A stretch of DNA of 41,640 bases from an uncultured Candidatus Marinamargulisbacteria bacterium (GCA_903910705.1 CAIWAN010000045.1:1-41640), one strand, 5' to 3'. Counted from the first letter of the stretch, positions 17,115 to 27,424 are shown. The notes: generated by a model not told the origin, from the letters alone. Numbers and translations are program-made.

Positions 17115-18602
17115 TCAAACAGGGAAGTCCAGATCAAAAGTAGTTCCTTCTCCGAATTTACTTTTAACGTTGATTTTGCCATGATGGAGCTCCATAATTC
17201 GTTTACACATACTCAGACCCAATCCAAACCCCATCCCATGTCGAGAATTGTCTGCCTGAAAGAAGCGATCAAATATTCGGCTTAAATGATGACTGAGAAT
17301 ACCGATTCCCTGATCTTCAATAGAGAAGTGCAATCGATTTTGATTGTACATTGCGGAGAGTGTGATGGTTCCTCCCTTTGATGAATATTTTATCGCGTTA
17401 TCGATAAGATTAGAAAAAAGACGTTCGAGATAGGTCGGTTCACCATCAATCATACAGTTTTCTTTAAGGGTTGATGTTAAAGTTAACTGTTTTTCTTTAG
17501 CAATTCGTTCAAATCGGTTCAGGATTTGATTAATAAGAGCAGTCAAATCAACCGACATCAGACTTATCTCGTTATGGGCGTTATCCAGTCTTGCAAGTAG
17601 TAGCAGCGATTCAATAATGTGTCCTAGCGTGTCAATTTCTTCTAGGGTACTTGATAGTGCAAGTTGGTATTCATCAATCGATCGCCGTTTCTTTAGCAGG
17701 ACATCTAGTTCTCCCTTTATGATGGTGAGGGGTGTGCGGAGTTCGTGAGAGGCATCCGAAATAAACTGGGTTTGGACAATAAAGGCATGGGATGCCTCTG
17801 CCAAGAGCTTGTTAAACGTCTCGGCAAGGTGTTGGAGTTCGTCGTGGGTTTGAGGAACGGGAATATGTGTGCTTAGACGGTTAGGATCCATGGTTCGAAT
17901 CGTTTTGGTCATGTTTCGAACGGGTCGAAGGGTTCGTCCTGCCAAGAAAGCCCCCATAATCCCTGTTAGTAAGACGATCGTTGGAATGAAAATGAGCAGC
18001 AACCATTGAAGGTTTGCTGCCTCAAAATGAACGCGATCAAGGGTGCAGGAGATTTGAACGATATACCCCAGATGATGTTGTTCTTCTACGCCCACCGTCA
18101 ATTGCCTCATATGAATGGAGGGTTGATGGGCGGTTTTTAAGGTTGCTGTGTTGTAGAACCAATTTCCTCGATCGATGGATGCTCGTGTGGTTTTTGGTAG
18201 ATGCATAAGCCCTTCATACGCTTTTGATGAGGCGATATGCCGTCCTTTTGCATCAAAGATCTGAACCAGCAAATTGGGTAAATGAGGATCTCGAAGTTGA
18301 GCTGGCTCTGGGCGTTTGATAACCCATTTCTGCGCAATATGAACGAAATTCAGGTTGTTTCTTATAGTATATACTTGATAGGGGCGGCCGTCTTTGATCG
18401 CTTCCAGCCGTTCAGCATCCCAATAGGTGTTGATCGAGTCCGCAATCGCCTCAGCTTTGTAAAGAAGTTGATTGTCTATTTGCTCCATTAATAGATTTTT
18501 ATATACATTGAAGATGAGCAGGCTAAATAAAGAAAGGGTAACGAATAGTATAGCCATATACCAGAGACTAATCCGAAAACGAATGGATTTAAGACTTAGC
18601 AC
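17115..18602 (-). CDS. Sensor histidine kinase (2 TM, HAMP, HisKA, HATPase)
   Basis: DASHELRTPLTIIKGELDVL, LIDNAIKYSSKG, IEDQGIGI, GMGFGLGLSMCKRIMELHHG. Confidence 0.95.
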   Translation of the reverse strand: MLSLKSIRFRISLWYMAILFVTLSLFSLLIFNVYKNLLMEQIDNQLLYKAEAIADSINTYWDAERLEAIKDGRPYQVYTIRNNLNFVHIAQKWVIKRPEPAQLRDPHLPNLLVQIFDAKGRHIASSKAYEGLMHLPKTTRASIDRGNWFYNTATLKTAHQPSIHMRQLTVGVEEQHHLGYIVQISCTLDRVHFEAANLQWLLLIFIPTIVLLTGIMGAFLAGRTLRPVRNMTKTIRTMDPNRLSTHIPVPQTHDELQHLAETFNKLLAEASHAFIVQTQFISDASHELRTPLTIIKGELDVLLKKRRSIDEYQLALSSTLEEIDTLGHIIESLLLLARLDNAHNEISLMSVDLTALINQILNRFERIAKEKQLTLTSTLKENCMIDGEPTYLERLFSNLIDNAIKYSSKGGTITLSAMYNQNRLHFSIEDQGIGILSHHLSRIFDRFFQADNSRHGMGFGLGLSMCKRIMELHHGKINVKSKFGEGTTFDLDFPV

Positions 18603-19261
18603 TGGCTTCGTAAACGATATCCCCGCCCACGAATGGTTTCTAAATAGGCAGGTGAGGTTAGTTTTTTGCGAAGATGGGTCAGGGTTACATCGATGACATT
18701 TGTATTGGGCTCAAAGTGCAAGTCCCAGACATGCTCGGCTAGCTCCGTTCGGGTAATCACCTCGTTGGGTTTTCGCATAAAATAGGCAAAGACACTGAAT
18801 TCTTTGCTAGATAGATCGATAATATGATCATTTTCCGTGGCGACATGTCGGAGTAGATCCATATGAAAGGGGCCAACTTGAAGATGGTTTGGACTGACTT
18901 GAGCGGGTGTTCGAAGCTGGGATCTTATTCTGGCCAAGAGTTCTTCGAAGGCAAATGGCTTTGTTAGATAGTCGTTTGCCCCGCTATCAAGTCCAAGAAC
19001 ACGGTCATGGATACTATCCTTTGCGGTTAGCATGATAATGGGGACAGCCCTTCCGTGCTTCCGTATCTCTTTGCAAACATTGACCCCATCAAGTTTGGGC
19101 AACATAAGATCAAGCAATATAAGGTCAAAATCATGACTATCGGAAAGGAATCGCCCTTCTTCGCCATCAAACGCCGGTGTCACGGCGTACCCAGCTTCTT
19201 TTAAGCCACGGCAAATGAATCGCGAGATCTTGGGTTCATCCTCCACAACGAGAATGTGCAT
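18596..19261 (-). CDS. OmpR/PhoB-family response regulator
   Basis: ILVVEDEPKISRFI, LILLDLMLPKLDG, MLTAKD, TKPFAFEELLARI; C-terminal winged helix IDLSSKEFSVFAYFMRKPNEVITRTELAEHVW..VIDVTLTHLRKKL. Confidence 0.96.
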   Translation of the reverse strand: MHILVVEDEPKISRFICRGLKEAGYAVTPAFDGEEGRFLSDSHDFDLILLDLMLPKLDGVNVCKEIRKHGRAVPIIMLTAKDSIHDRVLGLDSGANDYLTKPFAFEELLARIRSQLRTPAQVSPNHLQVGPFHMDLLRHVATENDHIIDLSSKEFSVFAYFMRKPNEVITRTELAEHVWDLHFEPNTNVIDVTLTHLRKKLTSPAYLETIRGRGYRLRSQC

Positions 19262-19270
19262 GGCTCTATT

Positions 19271-20461
19271 TTAGCCCCACGGCAAGATTTCAACAAATAG
19301 GGTTTTAAGGTATTGTCCTTCGGGAAAAGCGAGTCGCTGCGTATGGCAGCTTGATTGTCCGAGTCGCTTGACGATGCGAATTTGTTTGTTGGCTTGTGTC
19401 GCGGCTGTTCGAAGTATCTTCTCGAAATCAGTGGCGGAAATTCGACCGGAACAAGAGGAGGTCAAGAGCCTGCCGCCAACCGGTAAATGTTCAAGACATT
19501 TTTTGTTGATCCGGATATAGGCTTCCGTTGCCACTTTGGCTTGGGCTGCTGTTTTAGCAAAAGCCGGTGGGTCACAAATAATGAGATCATAGGTTTTCTT
19601 CGCTGCCTTATCGATAAACTTAAACGCATCGGTCGCAATAAATTCGTGTTCAGTGAGTCTCAGTTTGTTTAGGGTGAAATGATGCTGCGCTCGGTTCAAC
19701 GCCTCTTGGCTAATATCAACGGAGGTGACCTGTTTTGCGCCTCCAATGGCAGCAGCCACACTGAATGCGCCCGTGTATGAAAATAAGTTCAAGACCTCTT
19801 TCTGGTTAGACTGTTCACCAATAAGCATGCGAGCCTCTCGTTGATCAAGGAAGAAGCCTGTTTTTTGACCTTTCATCACATCAGCAGAAAAAGAAAGGTT
19901 GTTTTCTAAGAAGCGTGCTTCGTCGGAATGGCCTTGATGGACAAGGATGGGGAAAGTCGAAAGACCTTCTTCTTTGCGAATGCCGACGTCTGATCGTTCG
20001 ATGATGTTAGCCCCACCTATGTCTTTGAGGATGTTGATGAGCATGTCTTTCAGTCGTTCCATGCCAGCGGTATGGATCTGAAAGACGGTGGTATCTCCAA
20101 ATTGATCGATGATAAGTCCCGGAAGGTTGTCGCTCTCGGCATACACCCAACGAAAACCGGTCGTCTGATCCGGTAGACGACGAAGCTTGGCTTCTTTTAG
20201 ATCGAGCAGTCTCGTCTTTAAAAAGTTGAGGTCGATCGTGTCGTTGGGTTTTAGAGAGAGCATTCTTACTCGGATTGATGATTCGTCATTATAGAAGCCG
20301 ACTCCAATGGGTTGGTTGTCAGCATTACTGATGTTGACGAGGCTGCCATTTGGAATGCTTCGACTGGGTGATTCGACACCATTTGAGAATATCCAAGGAT
20401 GCCCGGCTAAAACAGGGATATCTCGTCGGGGAAGGATTTTCACGATAGGGTAGCTGTTCAT
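19271..20461 (-). CDS. rlmI: Class I SAM-dependent rRNA (cytosine-C5) methyltransferase, RlmI-like
   Basis: N-terminal PUA-like GHPWIFSNGVES; VLNLFSYTGAFSVAAAIGGAKQVTSVDIS; DLIICDPPAFAK; SSCSGRI. Start at 20461 (MNSYPIVKILPRRD) preferred. Confidence 0.88.
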   Translation of the reverse strand: MNSYPIVKILPRRDIPVLAGHPWIFSNGVESPSRSIPNGSLVNISNADNQPIGVGFYNDESSIRVRMLSLKPNDTIDLNFLKTRLLDLKEAKLRRLPDQTTGFRWVYAESDNLPGLIIDQFGDTTVFQIHTAGMERLKDMLINILKDIGGANIIERSDVGIRKEEGLSTFPILVHQGHSDEARFLENNLSFSADVMKGQKTGFFLDQREARMLIGEQSNQKEVLNLFSYTGAFSVAAAIGGAKQVTSVDISQEALNRAQHHFTLNKLRLTEHEFIATDAFKFIDKAAKKTYDLIICDPPAFAKTAAQAKVATEAYIRINKKCLEHLPVGGRLLTSSCSGRISATDFEKILRTAATQANKQIRIVKRLGQSSCHTQRLAFPEGQYLKTLFVEILPWG

Positions 20462-20471
20462 GATGAGGGTT

Positions 20472-20500
20472 ACCCTACCGGACTGACAAATCTTTGTCAA
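20472..20500 (-). promoter_or_regulatory. Putative rlmI promoter: TTGACA - 17 nt - TAGGGT
   Basis: Perfect -35 on minus strand (20495-20500), weak -10 (20472-20477). Confidence 0.4.
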
Positions 20501-20522
20501 ATCATTCATAAATGAGTATCAT
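20494..20522 (+). promoter_or_regulatory. Putative pyk promoter: TTGTCA - 17 nt - TATCAT, start site predicted at or next to the ATG
   Basis: Hexamers at 20494-20499 and 20517-20522; ATG at 20529. Confidence 0.6.
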
Positions 20523-20528
20523 AAAAAG

Positions 20529-21935
20529 ATGCAAGCTTCGTTTAACAAAACAAAAATTGTCGCAACACTAGGACCCTCATCACATTCCTTAGAAAAGGTT
20601 CGAGCATTAGCGCTCGCGGGTGTAGATGTGTTTCGTCTCAATTCATCACATGGAACGGTTTCCGATCATGAACAAGCAATGGCTTTTATCCGACAAGTTG
20701 CGCTCGAAGAGGATATGGTGTTGGCTATCCTGCTCGATCTTCAGGGACCCAAAATTCGACTTGGGAACTTTGATGGGGTAAAACTCGTCAAGGTTGGAGA
20801 TGAGCTGGATCTTACGGTGTCGAGCGAAGAAAGCCATGCTCTTTTCGTTGACTATAAAGGGTTAATTCATGATGTTGCGGTGGGCGATCCGATCATGATC
20901 AATGATGGCCGAATTCGATTGCGTGTGCAAAAGGTGTTGGGCGATATCGTCCATACGATCGTCGAGGCAGGGGGGGAGTTAACGGCTCGAAAGGGTATTA
21001 ATTTACCCGGAGCCGATGTTGCAGTTGAGGCAATGACGCCTAAGGATCGCGAGTATGTTGCGTGGGGCGTCAAACAGGATGTCGATTTTATTGCCCTCTC
21101 TTTTGTTCGGAAGTCCGAGGATATCCTCGGGTTAAAGCAATTATTACAAGAGCTAGGCCGATTGATCCCTGTGATCGCTAAGATCGAAAAACCGCAGGCG
21201 ATCGACCATTTGGATGAAATTATCGACGCTGCCGATGGCGTGATGGTGGCGCGAGGGGATCTGGGCGTTGAGATGAACCCCGAACAAGTTCCAATTATAC
21301 AGAAAAGCATAATCCAAAAAGCCAATATCGCTCAAAAACCAGTGATCGTAGCGACACAAATGCTCGAGTCGATGATCCATGAACCGGTGGCGACTCGTGC
21401 CGAAGTAGCGGATGTAGCGAACGCCATTCTAGATGGTACCGATGCGATTATGTTGTCGGCGGAAACCGCCTCTGGCGATTTTCCTGTTGAGGCCGTGACC
21501 ATGATGAGTCGTATCGCCAGTGAGGTCGAAGCAAGCAAGCTCTATGCGTCACAATATCTATTTCTATCACAAGACCATAGCCCTGACCTCAATATTCAAA
21601 TGACCCGATTGCTCGATCCGTTACCGATCAAAGCCGTGATCGCCATGACCCAAACGGGGCGAACGGCTGAAAAACTCTCCAAAGCCAAGGTTCGTCACCC
21701 CATTATTGCCTTGTGTCCCCAGCTTCACATGGTGCGTCGATTGTCTTTATTGTGGGGGGTCTATCCTCTTTTATATGAGGGGCCTCTTGAGATTTCAGAG
21801 GCGTCTCTTCGAAAGGTGTTTGAGCATGTCATGGCGCACTCTTTTCTTAAGGCAGGAGATCAGGTGATGATGGTCACGGGGTTACCCTATTTTACACTGG
21901 GAAAGACGACCTCTTTTCGGCTCTGTTCAATCTAA
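20529..21935 (+). CDS. pyk: Pyruvate kinase
   Basis: KTKIVATLGPSS, VFRLNSSHG, DLQGPKIRLG, MVARGDLGVE, ATQMLESM, DAIMLSAETASGDFP. Confidence 0.97.
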   Translation: MQASFNKTKIVATLGPSSHSLEKVRALALAGVDVFRLNSSHGTVSDHEQAMAFIRQVALEEDMVLAILLDLQGPKIRLGNFDGVKLVKVGDELDLTVSSEESHALFVDYKGLIHDVAVGDPIMINDGRIRLRVQKVLGDIVHTIVEAGGELTARKGINLPGADVAVEAMTPKDREYVAWGVKQDVDFIALSFVRKSEDILGLKQLLQELGRLIPVIAKIEKPQAIDHLDEIIDAADGVMVARGDLGVEMNPEQVPIIQKSIIQKANIAQKPVIVATQMLESMIHEPVATRAEVADVANAILDGTDAIMLSAETASGDFPVEAVTMMSRIASEVEASKLYASQYLFLSQDHSPDLNIQMTRLLDPLPIKAVIAMTQTGRTAEKLSKAKVRHPIIALCPQLHMVRRLSLLWGVYPLLYEGPLEISEASLRKVFEHVMAHSFLKAGDQVMMVTGLPYFTLGKTTSFRLCSI

Positions 21936-21982
21936 ATAGGGGTCGCTATAATGCTGCAGCCACAAAGCATGGGAGGATATCT

Positions 21983-23080
21983 ATGAAGGGTTGTTCGGTG
22001 ACGATTAAGGGGGTTAATAAATCATTCGGAAGTACCCCTATTCTTAAAAACATCGATCTTGAAATCAAAAAAGGCGAATTCTTTTCGATGCTCGGTCCCT
22101 CAGGTTGTGGCAAGACCACTTTGCTTCGGTGTATCGCTGGATTTGAACCCCTGTCTCAAGGTGCTATTTTTCTCAATGACCGAGACGTGACGACGCTACC
22201 CCCCAATGAGCGACCTGTTAATACCGTGTTTCAGAATTATGCCTTATTTCCCCATTTATCGGTTTTTGATAATGTGGCTTTTTCCCTTCGGATCAAAAAA
22301 ATTAAAACGAGCCTTATTGAAGACAAAGTGAGGCATTATCTCGAGTTAGTGAAGTTGTCTGATCATCTTTATAAAATGCCCAATCAACTATCTGGCGGGC
22401 AACGACAACGAGTGGCGATCGCGCGGGCCTTGATAAATGAACCGGAGGTTCTTTTACTGGATGAACCCTTAAGTGCGCTTGATGCGAAGTTAAGGCATCA
22501 ATTGTTAGTTGATCTCGATGCGCTTCATGATGAGGTAGGTATTACCTTTATCTATGTGACACATGATCAACAAGAAGCTCTTGGGGTGTCGGATCGAATT
22601 GCGGTGATGAATCAGGGAGAGATCTTGCAAGTGGGTACAGCGTTTGAAATTTATGATAAACCCGTGAATGCCTTTGTGGCTGAATTTATTGGTGAAACCA
22701 ACCTGTTTAATGGGCTTGTCGAGAGCGTCAGCGGGACGAATCTTATGGTGAATACAAAACAATTGGGCATAATCCCCGTTAACGGGGCTATTCCCGTTCG
22801 AACCTCCTCTCAGGTTACCGTATCGCTTCGACCGGAGAAAGTCAAACTCTTCCATCAGCGACCTGTTGACTCGAAGGGGCCTGTCTATGAGGGCATTGTT
22901 GAAGAGATCGTCTATGCGGGTTATCAAAGTCGAATTTATGTGCAGGTCGAGGGGGCAATAATAAAGGTTCAACAACCTCATATTGTTGGAGCGGGAAGCG
23001 ATCATTTTTCATGGAAAGAACCGGTTTATATCACATGGGATCCGACCTCTTGTTGCCTTGTTGAGGTTATATCGACGTGA
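21983..23080 (+). CDS. potA: Spermidine/putrescine ABC transporter ATPase
   Basis: GPSGCGKTTLLRCIAGFE, QNYALFPHLSVFDNVAF, LSGGQRQRVAIARAL, LLLDEPLSALD; TOBE-like C-terminus; TATAAT at 21947-21952 upstream. Confidence 0.95.
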   Translation: MKGCSVTIKGVNKSFGSTPILKNIDLEIKKGEFFSMLGPSGCGKTTLLRCIAGFEPLSQGAIFLNDRDVTTLPPNERPVNTVFQNYALFPHLSVFDNVAFSLRIKKIKTSLIEDKVRHYLELVKLSDHLYKMPNQLSGGQRQRVAIARALINEPEVLLLDEPLSALDAKLRHQLLVDLDALHDEVGITFIYVTHDQQEALGVSDRIAVMNQGEILQVGTAFEIYDKPVNAFVAEFIGETNLFNGLVESVSGTNLMVNTKQLGIIPVNGAIPVRTSSQVTVSLRPEKVKLFHQRPVDSKGPVYEGIVEEIVYAGYQSRIYVQVEGAIIKVQQPHIVGAGSDHFSWKEPVYITWDPTSCCLVEVIST

Positions 23081-23922
23081 AGTCCCGTTCGGGCTATGCC
23101 TATATTGCTCCGCTCAGCTTATGGATGGGGTTGCTCTTATTAGCGCCAATAGGGATCATTCTTAGTTATAGCTTTTTAAAGCGTGGACTTTATGGGGGCG
23201 TTTCGAATCAGATCACACTGGAAGCCTATCAGCAATTGTGGAGTCCCCTTTATGCCAAAGTCTTTCTAAATACGCTTCTATTGAGCGGTATCGCAACCGT
23301 TATCATGATCTTGATGGCCATCCCAACGGCTTATTTTATGGCAAGGAGTAAACGCAAGACCTTGTGGTTGTTCCTTATTATTATTCCCTTCTGGACCAAT
23401 TTCTTGATTCGGATCTATGCTTGGATCGCAATTTTGGGGAATAATGGCATCGTGAATCAATGCTTGTTGCGGGTCGGGTGGATCGATCAACCCTTACGTC
23501 TCCTCTACAACCCCTTGTCGGTGATTTTGGTCCTTGTTTATACGTATCTACCTTTTGCGATCCTTCCTTTGTTCTCGACGATTGAGAAATTCGACTTTTC
23601 CCTCCTCGAAGCGGCACGAGATCTTGGGGCCACTCGATTTCAAGCGTTTTACAAGGTGCTGATCCCTGCCATAAAAAGTGGGATCTTTTCCGCGCTATTA
23701 TTTTGTTTTATTCCTGCGTTTGGTCAATACGCTGTGCCTGCGCTTGTTGGAGATAGTCGGTCATATATGATGGGCAACATTATTGCCAGAGAGCTAACCA
23801 TTACACGAAACTGGCCCCTTTCCGCTGCGATATCGACCCTCTTAACTTTAGCCACTCTTTTTGCATTGATGGTTTTTGTGATCCAAGGTAGTCGACCTGC
23901 GCGAGTGAAACCGATCGAATGA
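23077..23922 (+). CDS. potB: Spermidine/putrescine ABC transporter permease
   Basis: Six TM; EAARDLGATRFQAFYKVLIPA EAA motif; GTG start overlapping potA stop. Confidence 0.93.
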   Translation: MKSRSGYAYIAPLSLWMGLLLLAPIGIILSYSFLKRGLYGGVSNQITLEAYQQLWSPLYAKVFLNTLLLSGIATVIMILMAIPTAYFMARSKRKTLWLFLIIIPFWTNFLIRIYAWIAILGNNGIVNQCLLRVGWIDQPLRLLYNPLSVILVLVYTYLPFAILPLFSTIEKFDFSLLEAARDLGATRFQAFYKVLIPAIKSGIFSALLFCFIPAFGQYAVPALVGDSRSYMMGNIIARELTITRNWPLSAAISTLLTLATLFALMVFVIQGSRPARVKPIE

Positions 23923-24704
23923 GCCCGCAGAAAAGAGGTCTCTTTACGTGGACAATGGTGCTGGTGACCCTTGCCTTCTTTTATTTGCCGCTTCTTTTAT
24001 TAACCTTTTTTTCTTTTAATCATTCTAAGTCGATGGTTTGGGAAGGGGCGTCTTTTCGGTGGTATGCTGCGTTATTTTTGCACTCCCCTGACCTGTGGGC
24101 CTCGTTTGGAAAGAGTATCATGATTGCGTTGTCAGCGTCTTTAGTCGCAACTTTGATCGGAAGTTTGGGTGCGATAGGCCTCTATTGGTATGCGTTTAAA
24201 TCCAAACGTGTTATCACGGTCTTGACCCTTCTGCCCCTCTTATTGCCGGAAATTATCATGGGGGTTTCGTTTCTCATCTTCTTTTCAAAGATCGGCCTCC
24301 CGCTGGGGCTATTTTCAATCTTTATTGCGCATACCACGTTCTGTATCCCCTATGTGTTTTTGATCATGACCGCAAGGCTTGATGAATTTGATTATTCGGT
24401 TATTGAAGCAGCCTATGATCTGGGGGCGCAGGAGTGGGTTGTCCTGACCAACGTCATTCTTCCGATCTGCCGGCCTGCGATCATGGCGAGTTTGCTCATG
24501 AGCGCGACCCTTTCGCTTGAGGATTTTGTCATAACATTTTTTGTTGCGGGCCCCGGCTCCACCACCTTACCGCTCTATATTTACTCTATGATCCGCTTTG
24601 GCGTGTCTCCGGTGATCAATGCTTTATCCGTCGTGTTGATCGTGGGTACGGCGATCATCGCGGTCTTGACCAGTCGATTATTTAAATACGTTATACAAAA
24701 GTAA
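23919..24704 (+). CDS. potC: Spermidine/putrescine ABC transporter permease
   Basis: EAAYDLGAQEWVVLTNVILPI EAA motif; ATGA overlap with potB. Confidence 0.93.
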   Translation: MSPQKRGLFTWTMVLVTLAFFYLPLLLLTFFSFNHSKSMVWEGASFRWYAALFLHSPDLWASFGKSIMIALSASLVATLIGSLGAIGLYWYAFKSKRVITVLTLLPLLLPEIIMGVSFLIFFSKIGLPLGLFSIFIAHTTFCIPYVFLIMTARLDEFDYSVIEAAYDLGAQEWVVLTNVILPICRPAIMASLLMSATLSLEDFVITFFVAGPGSTTLPLYIYSMIRFGVSPVINALSVVLIVGTAIIAVLTSRLFKYVIQK

Positions 24705-24717
24705 AAAGGGGGAGTCA

Positions 24718-25728
24718 ATGAAGAACTTACTGCTGGGCTTGTTGCTGTTGGGTTTGGTTGGTTTAGTCGGGTGTGGGGGACGAACGTTGTATGTCTACAA
24801 CTGGACGTATTATATTCCTGATGAGGTGGTGAAGCAATTTGAGCAAAAATTTATGTGCAAAGTCGTCTATGATGTCTATTCCTCCAATGAGGAGATGTTC
24901 GCAAAACTCAAAGCGGGTGGCCGAGGATATGATGTGGTGTTTCCCAGTGGTGACTTCGTTAAGATAATGATCCACGAGGGGATGCTTGAAAAATTCGAGA
25001 AGTCAAAATTGACCAACGTCAAATATTTAGATCCACGAATTCTCGAAAAGATCACCTTCGATAAAGGGAATCTTTATAGCGTTCCGTATATGGCTGGGAC
25101 GGCCGGCATCGCTGTGAACAAAAAATGTGTTAAGGATTATGACCACAGTAGTTCCATTTTTGATCGTTCGGATTTAAAGGGCCGGATGACGCTTCTTGAT
25201 GACATGAGGGAAGTGCTCGGAATGGCGCTTAAAAGTCTTGGATATTCGGTTAACAGCACCGATCCCTCCGAGCTTGAACAAGCCAAAGCGGTTGCACTAC
25301 GTTGGAAGAAGAATATCTTAAAGTTTGATGCTGAATCGTTTGCAAAAGGCTTTGCTGCGGGTGAATATTGGGTGGTTCAAGGCTATGCCGAGAATGTGTT
25401 TCTCGAACTGGATGAGGAACAACGGAAGTCCGTTGATTTCTTCATCCCAAAAGAAGGAACCACCATGTATATTGATAGTATGGTCATATTAAAGAATGCA
25501 CCGCATGTCGATCTTGCCTATGAATTTATCAATTTTGTCCATGAACCGGAGGTTTATGCTAAGATCGCTGATTATTTGCAGCTTCCGGCTATCAATACTG
25601 GCGCCGTATCTTTTATCAAGCGCCCCCCTCATTATCGTATCGAGGATCTTGATAAGTGTCAGCTTAAAGAGGATCTTGGGCAAGGGGTTATCCAGTTCAA
25701 TCAGGCGTGGGAGTCTATTCGGATGTAG
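24718..25728 (+). CDS. potD: Spermidine/putrescine-binding lipoprotein
   Basis: Lipobox LVGLVGC; LYVYNWTYYIPDEVVKQFEQKF; YDVVFPSGDFVKIMI; SVPYMAGTAGIAVNK. Confidence 0.93.
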   Translation: MKNLLLGLLLLGLVGLVGCGGRTLYVYNWTYYIPDEVVKQFEQKFMCKVVYDVYSSNEEMFAKLKAGGRGYDVVFPSGDFVKIMIHEGMLEKFEKSKLTNVKYLDPRILEKITFDKGNLYSVPYMAGTAGIAVNKKCVKDYDHSSSIFDRSDLKGRMTLLDDMREVLGMALKSLGYSVNSTDPSELEQAKAVALRWKKNILKFDAESFAKGFAAGEYWVVQGYAENVFLELDEEQRKSVDFFIPKEGTTMYIDSMVILKNAPHVDLAYEFINFVHEPEVYAKIADYLQLPAINTGAVSFIKRPPHYRIEDLDKCQLKEDLGQGVIQFNQAWESIRM

Positions 25729-27424
25729 CTTTAATGAGCCTTCGGATCTGGGCTTCCGCTTCCTTCAGTGAAAAGGCGTTCAAGTTGTCTCGAATTTGTT
25801 TTGCGATCTGATTGATCTCATCCAGATTGTGTCGTGTTGAAAATTCCAGCAACGTATTCGACCAATTAGATAATTGGGTGACGGACATCGTTTGTATGTA
25901 TTTGGTGGCGGGTGCAATAATGTCCTTTTTCCACTCTGCTTTGATATGTGTGGGAATGGCCTTATCCAAGACGACATATCCATCATGTGAGGTTTTGCTT
26001 TGATCGTTTAGGTCTTGAAAGGATTTCTCCGGATCCCCACTGCGAACACAGGGGATCTCTACTGTGAAACGGGAGCCCATCCCCATGGTACTGGTTAAGG
26101 TCATCTCGCCGTTCATCGACTGAACGAGTCGTTGCGAGATCGCAAGGCCAAGCCCCGACCCCCCGTAAGTCTTCTGACTTTGGTTGGCGGCTTGAACAAA
26201 GGGCTCAAAGATTTTAGCTCGATCTTCAAGAGGGATTCCAATTCCGGTGTCTTCGATAGAAATAATGAGTCGAGATTCGAGGCTCTCAACCCATGCAACT
26301 TGGACGGTAATGCTTCCTTCATGGGTAAATTTAACGGCATTTCCGATCAGATTAAAGAGGATCTGTCTCAGTCGGGTTTCGTCGAGCATCAGGCGTTCAG
26401 GTACACTGCGATCAATGCCCAGTTTAACGAGGATATCTTTCTCTCGGACCTTGAGTGAAAAAACGCCAATGAGATCATTGACAAGGACTCGGATCTCAAC
26501 CGGCGAAGGTTCGAGTTTTATGGCACCCATTTCAAGCTTGGAGAGGTCGAGGATGTCGTTGATAAGCCCCAGAAGGGCTTTGCCGCTGATCTGGATCGAT
26601 CGCAAGTAGTCGAGATAGACTCGATCGTTGAGCGTTGATTTTCGAAGCAAGTCTGTAAAGCCAAGAATGGCCGTAAGGGGCGTTCGGATCTCATGGCTGA
26701 TATTGGCCAAAAACTCGCCTTTTGCTTGATTTGCTTTGTCGGCCTCATTTTTTGCGATCTCAAGCGAGTGGGCGAGAGCCATGGCTTTATGGGATTCCGC
26801 GGACAGGAGTCGAAACGCGATACTTAGCAGCGTAATGGATAAAAGAACACCCAAGACGATAATAAAAACTAGTAATTGAGCGGTTCGATTGGATCGTTGG
26901 TTGAAATATTTCAATTCTTTCGACTCCGTTTGCTCGATCATCGCAAGATAATTCGTCGATAGATCAATGATGTCGGAAGTATGTTTCTGGAGTGATTTAA
27001 GGATGGCGGGACTATTATTTCGGATGCGAAATTGTGCAATAAGTTGTTTTTGAGTGGTAAATCGTGACGCGAGGAATCGTTGAAGGTTGTCTAGTGCTGT
27101 GGCTTCAGTGAGCGCATTAGTCTCAATGAGGGTCTTGAGATGATCAATAGAGGTCAGGATATGGATGCTTTCATTTTCAAAGACTTGGAGTTCGATTTGA
27201 GCCCCGTAAAGAAAATAGTCTTTAAGGGAGACTTGGGAGGAAAGCAGATCTGATTTTATTCGACGAAGCCAACTGAGGGACTCGTTGGTTTCTAAGATCT
27301 TGTCGTTAATTCCCACGAGCGAATGGGTGAGCATTAAGGTGCTGATCATTAAACTGAGTAGTACGGCGATCGAAACCCCAAAAAAGATTCGAATGGGCAC
27401 TGAAAAGCTTTTAAATCGAACCAC
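25715..27424 (-). CDS. Sensor histidine kinase with CHASE3-like periplasmic domain and C-terminal helical extension
   Basis: TM-ILETNESLSWLRRIKSDLLSSQVSLKDYFLYG; GEFLANISHEIRTPLTAILGF; NLIGNAVKFT; IEDTGIGIP; YGGSGLGLAISQRLV. Confidence 0.93.
   Translation of the reverse strand: MVRFKSFSVPIRIFFGVSIAVLLSLMISTLMLTHSLVGINDKILETNESLSWLRRIKSDLLSSQVSLKDYFLYGAQIELQVFENESIHILTSIDHLKTLIETNALTEATALDNLQRFLASRFTTQKQLIAQFRIRNNSPAILKSLQKHTSDIIDLSTNYLAMIEQTESKELKYFNQRSNRTAQLLVFIIVLGVLLSITLLSIAFRLLSAESHKAMALAHSLEIAKNEADKANQAKGEFLANISHEIRTPLTAILGFTDLLRKSTLNDRVYLDYLRSIQISGKALLGLINDILDLSKLEMGAIKLEPSPVEIRVLVNDLIGVFSLKVREKDILVKLGIDRSVPERLMLDETRLRQILFNLIGNAVKFTHEGSITVQVAWVESLESRLIISIEDTGIGIPLEDRAKIFEPFVQAANQSQKTYGGSGLGLAISQRLVQSMNGEMTLTSTMGMGSRFTVEIPCVRSGDPEKSFQDLNDQSKTSHDGYVVLDKAIPTHIKAEWKKDIIAPATKYIQTMSVTQLSNWSNTLLEFSTRHNLDEINQIAKQIRDNLNAFSLKEAEAQIRRLIKATSE

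Noticed and set aside
25740-26000. C-terminal extension of the CHASE3-like kinase as a possible Hpt domain
   Set aside because: No phosphorylatable His in an Hpt-like context; resembles the common helical tail seen at the ends of other hybrid kinases.
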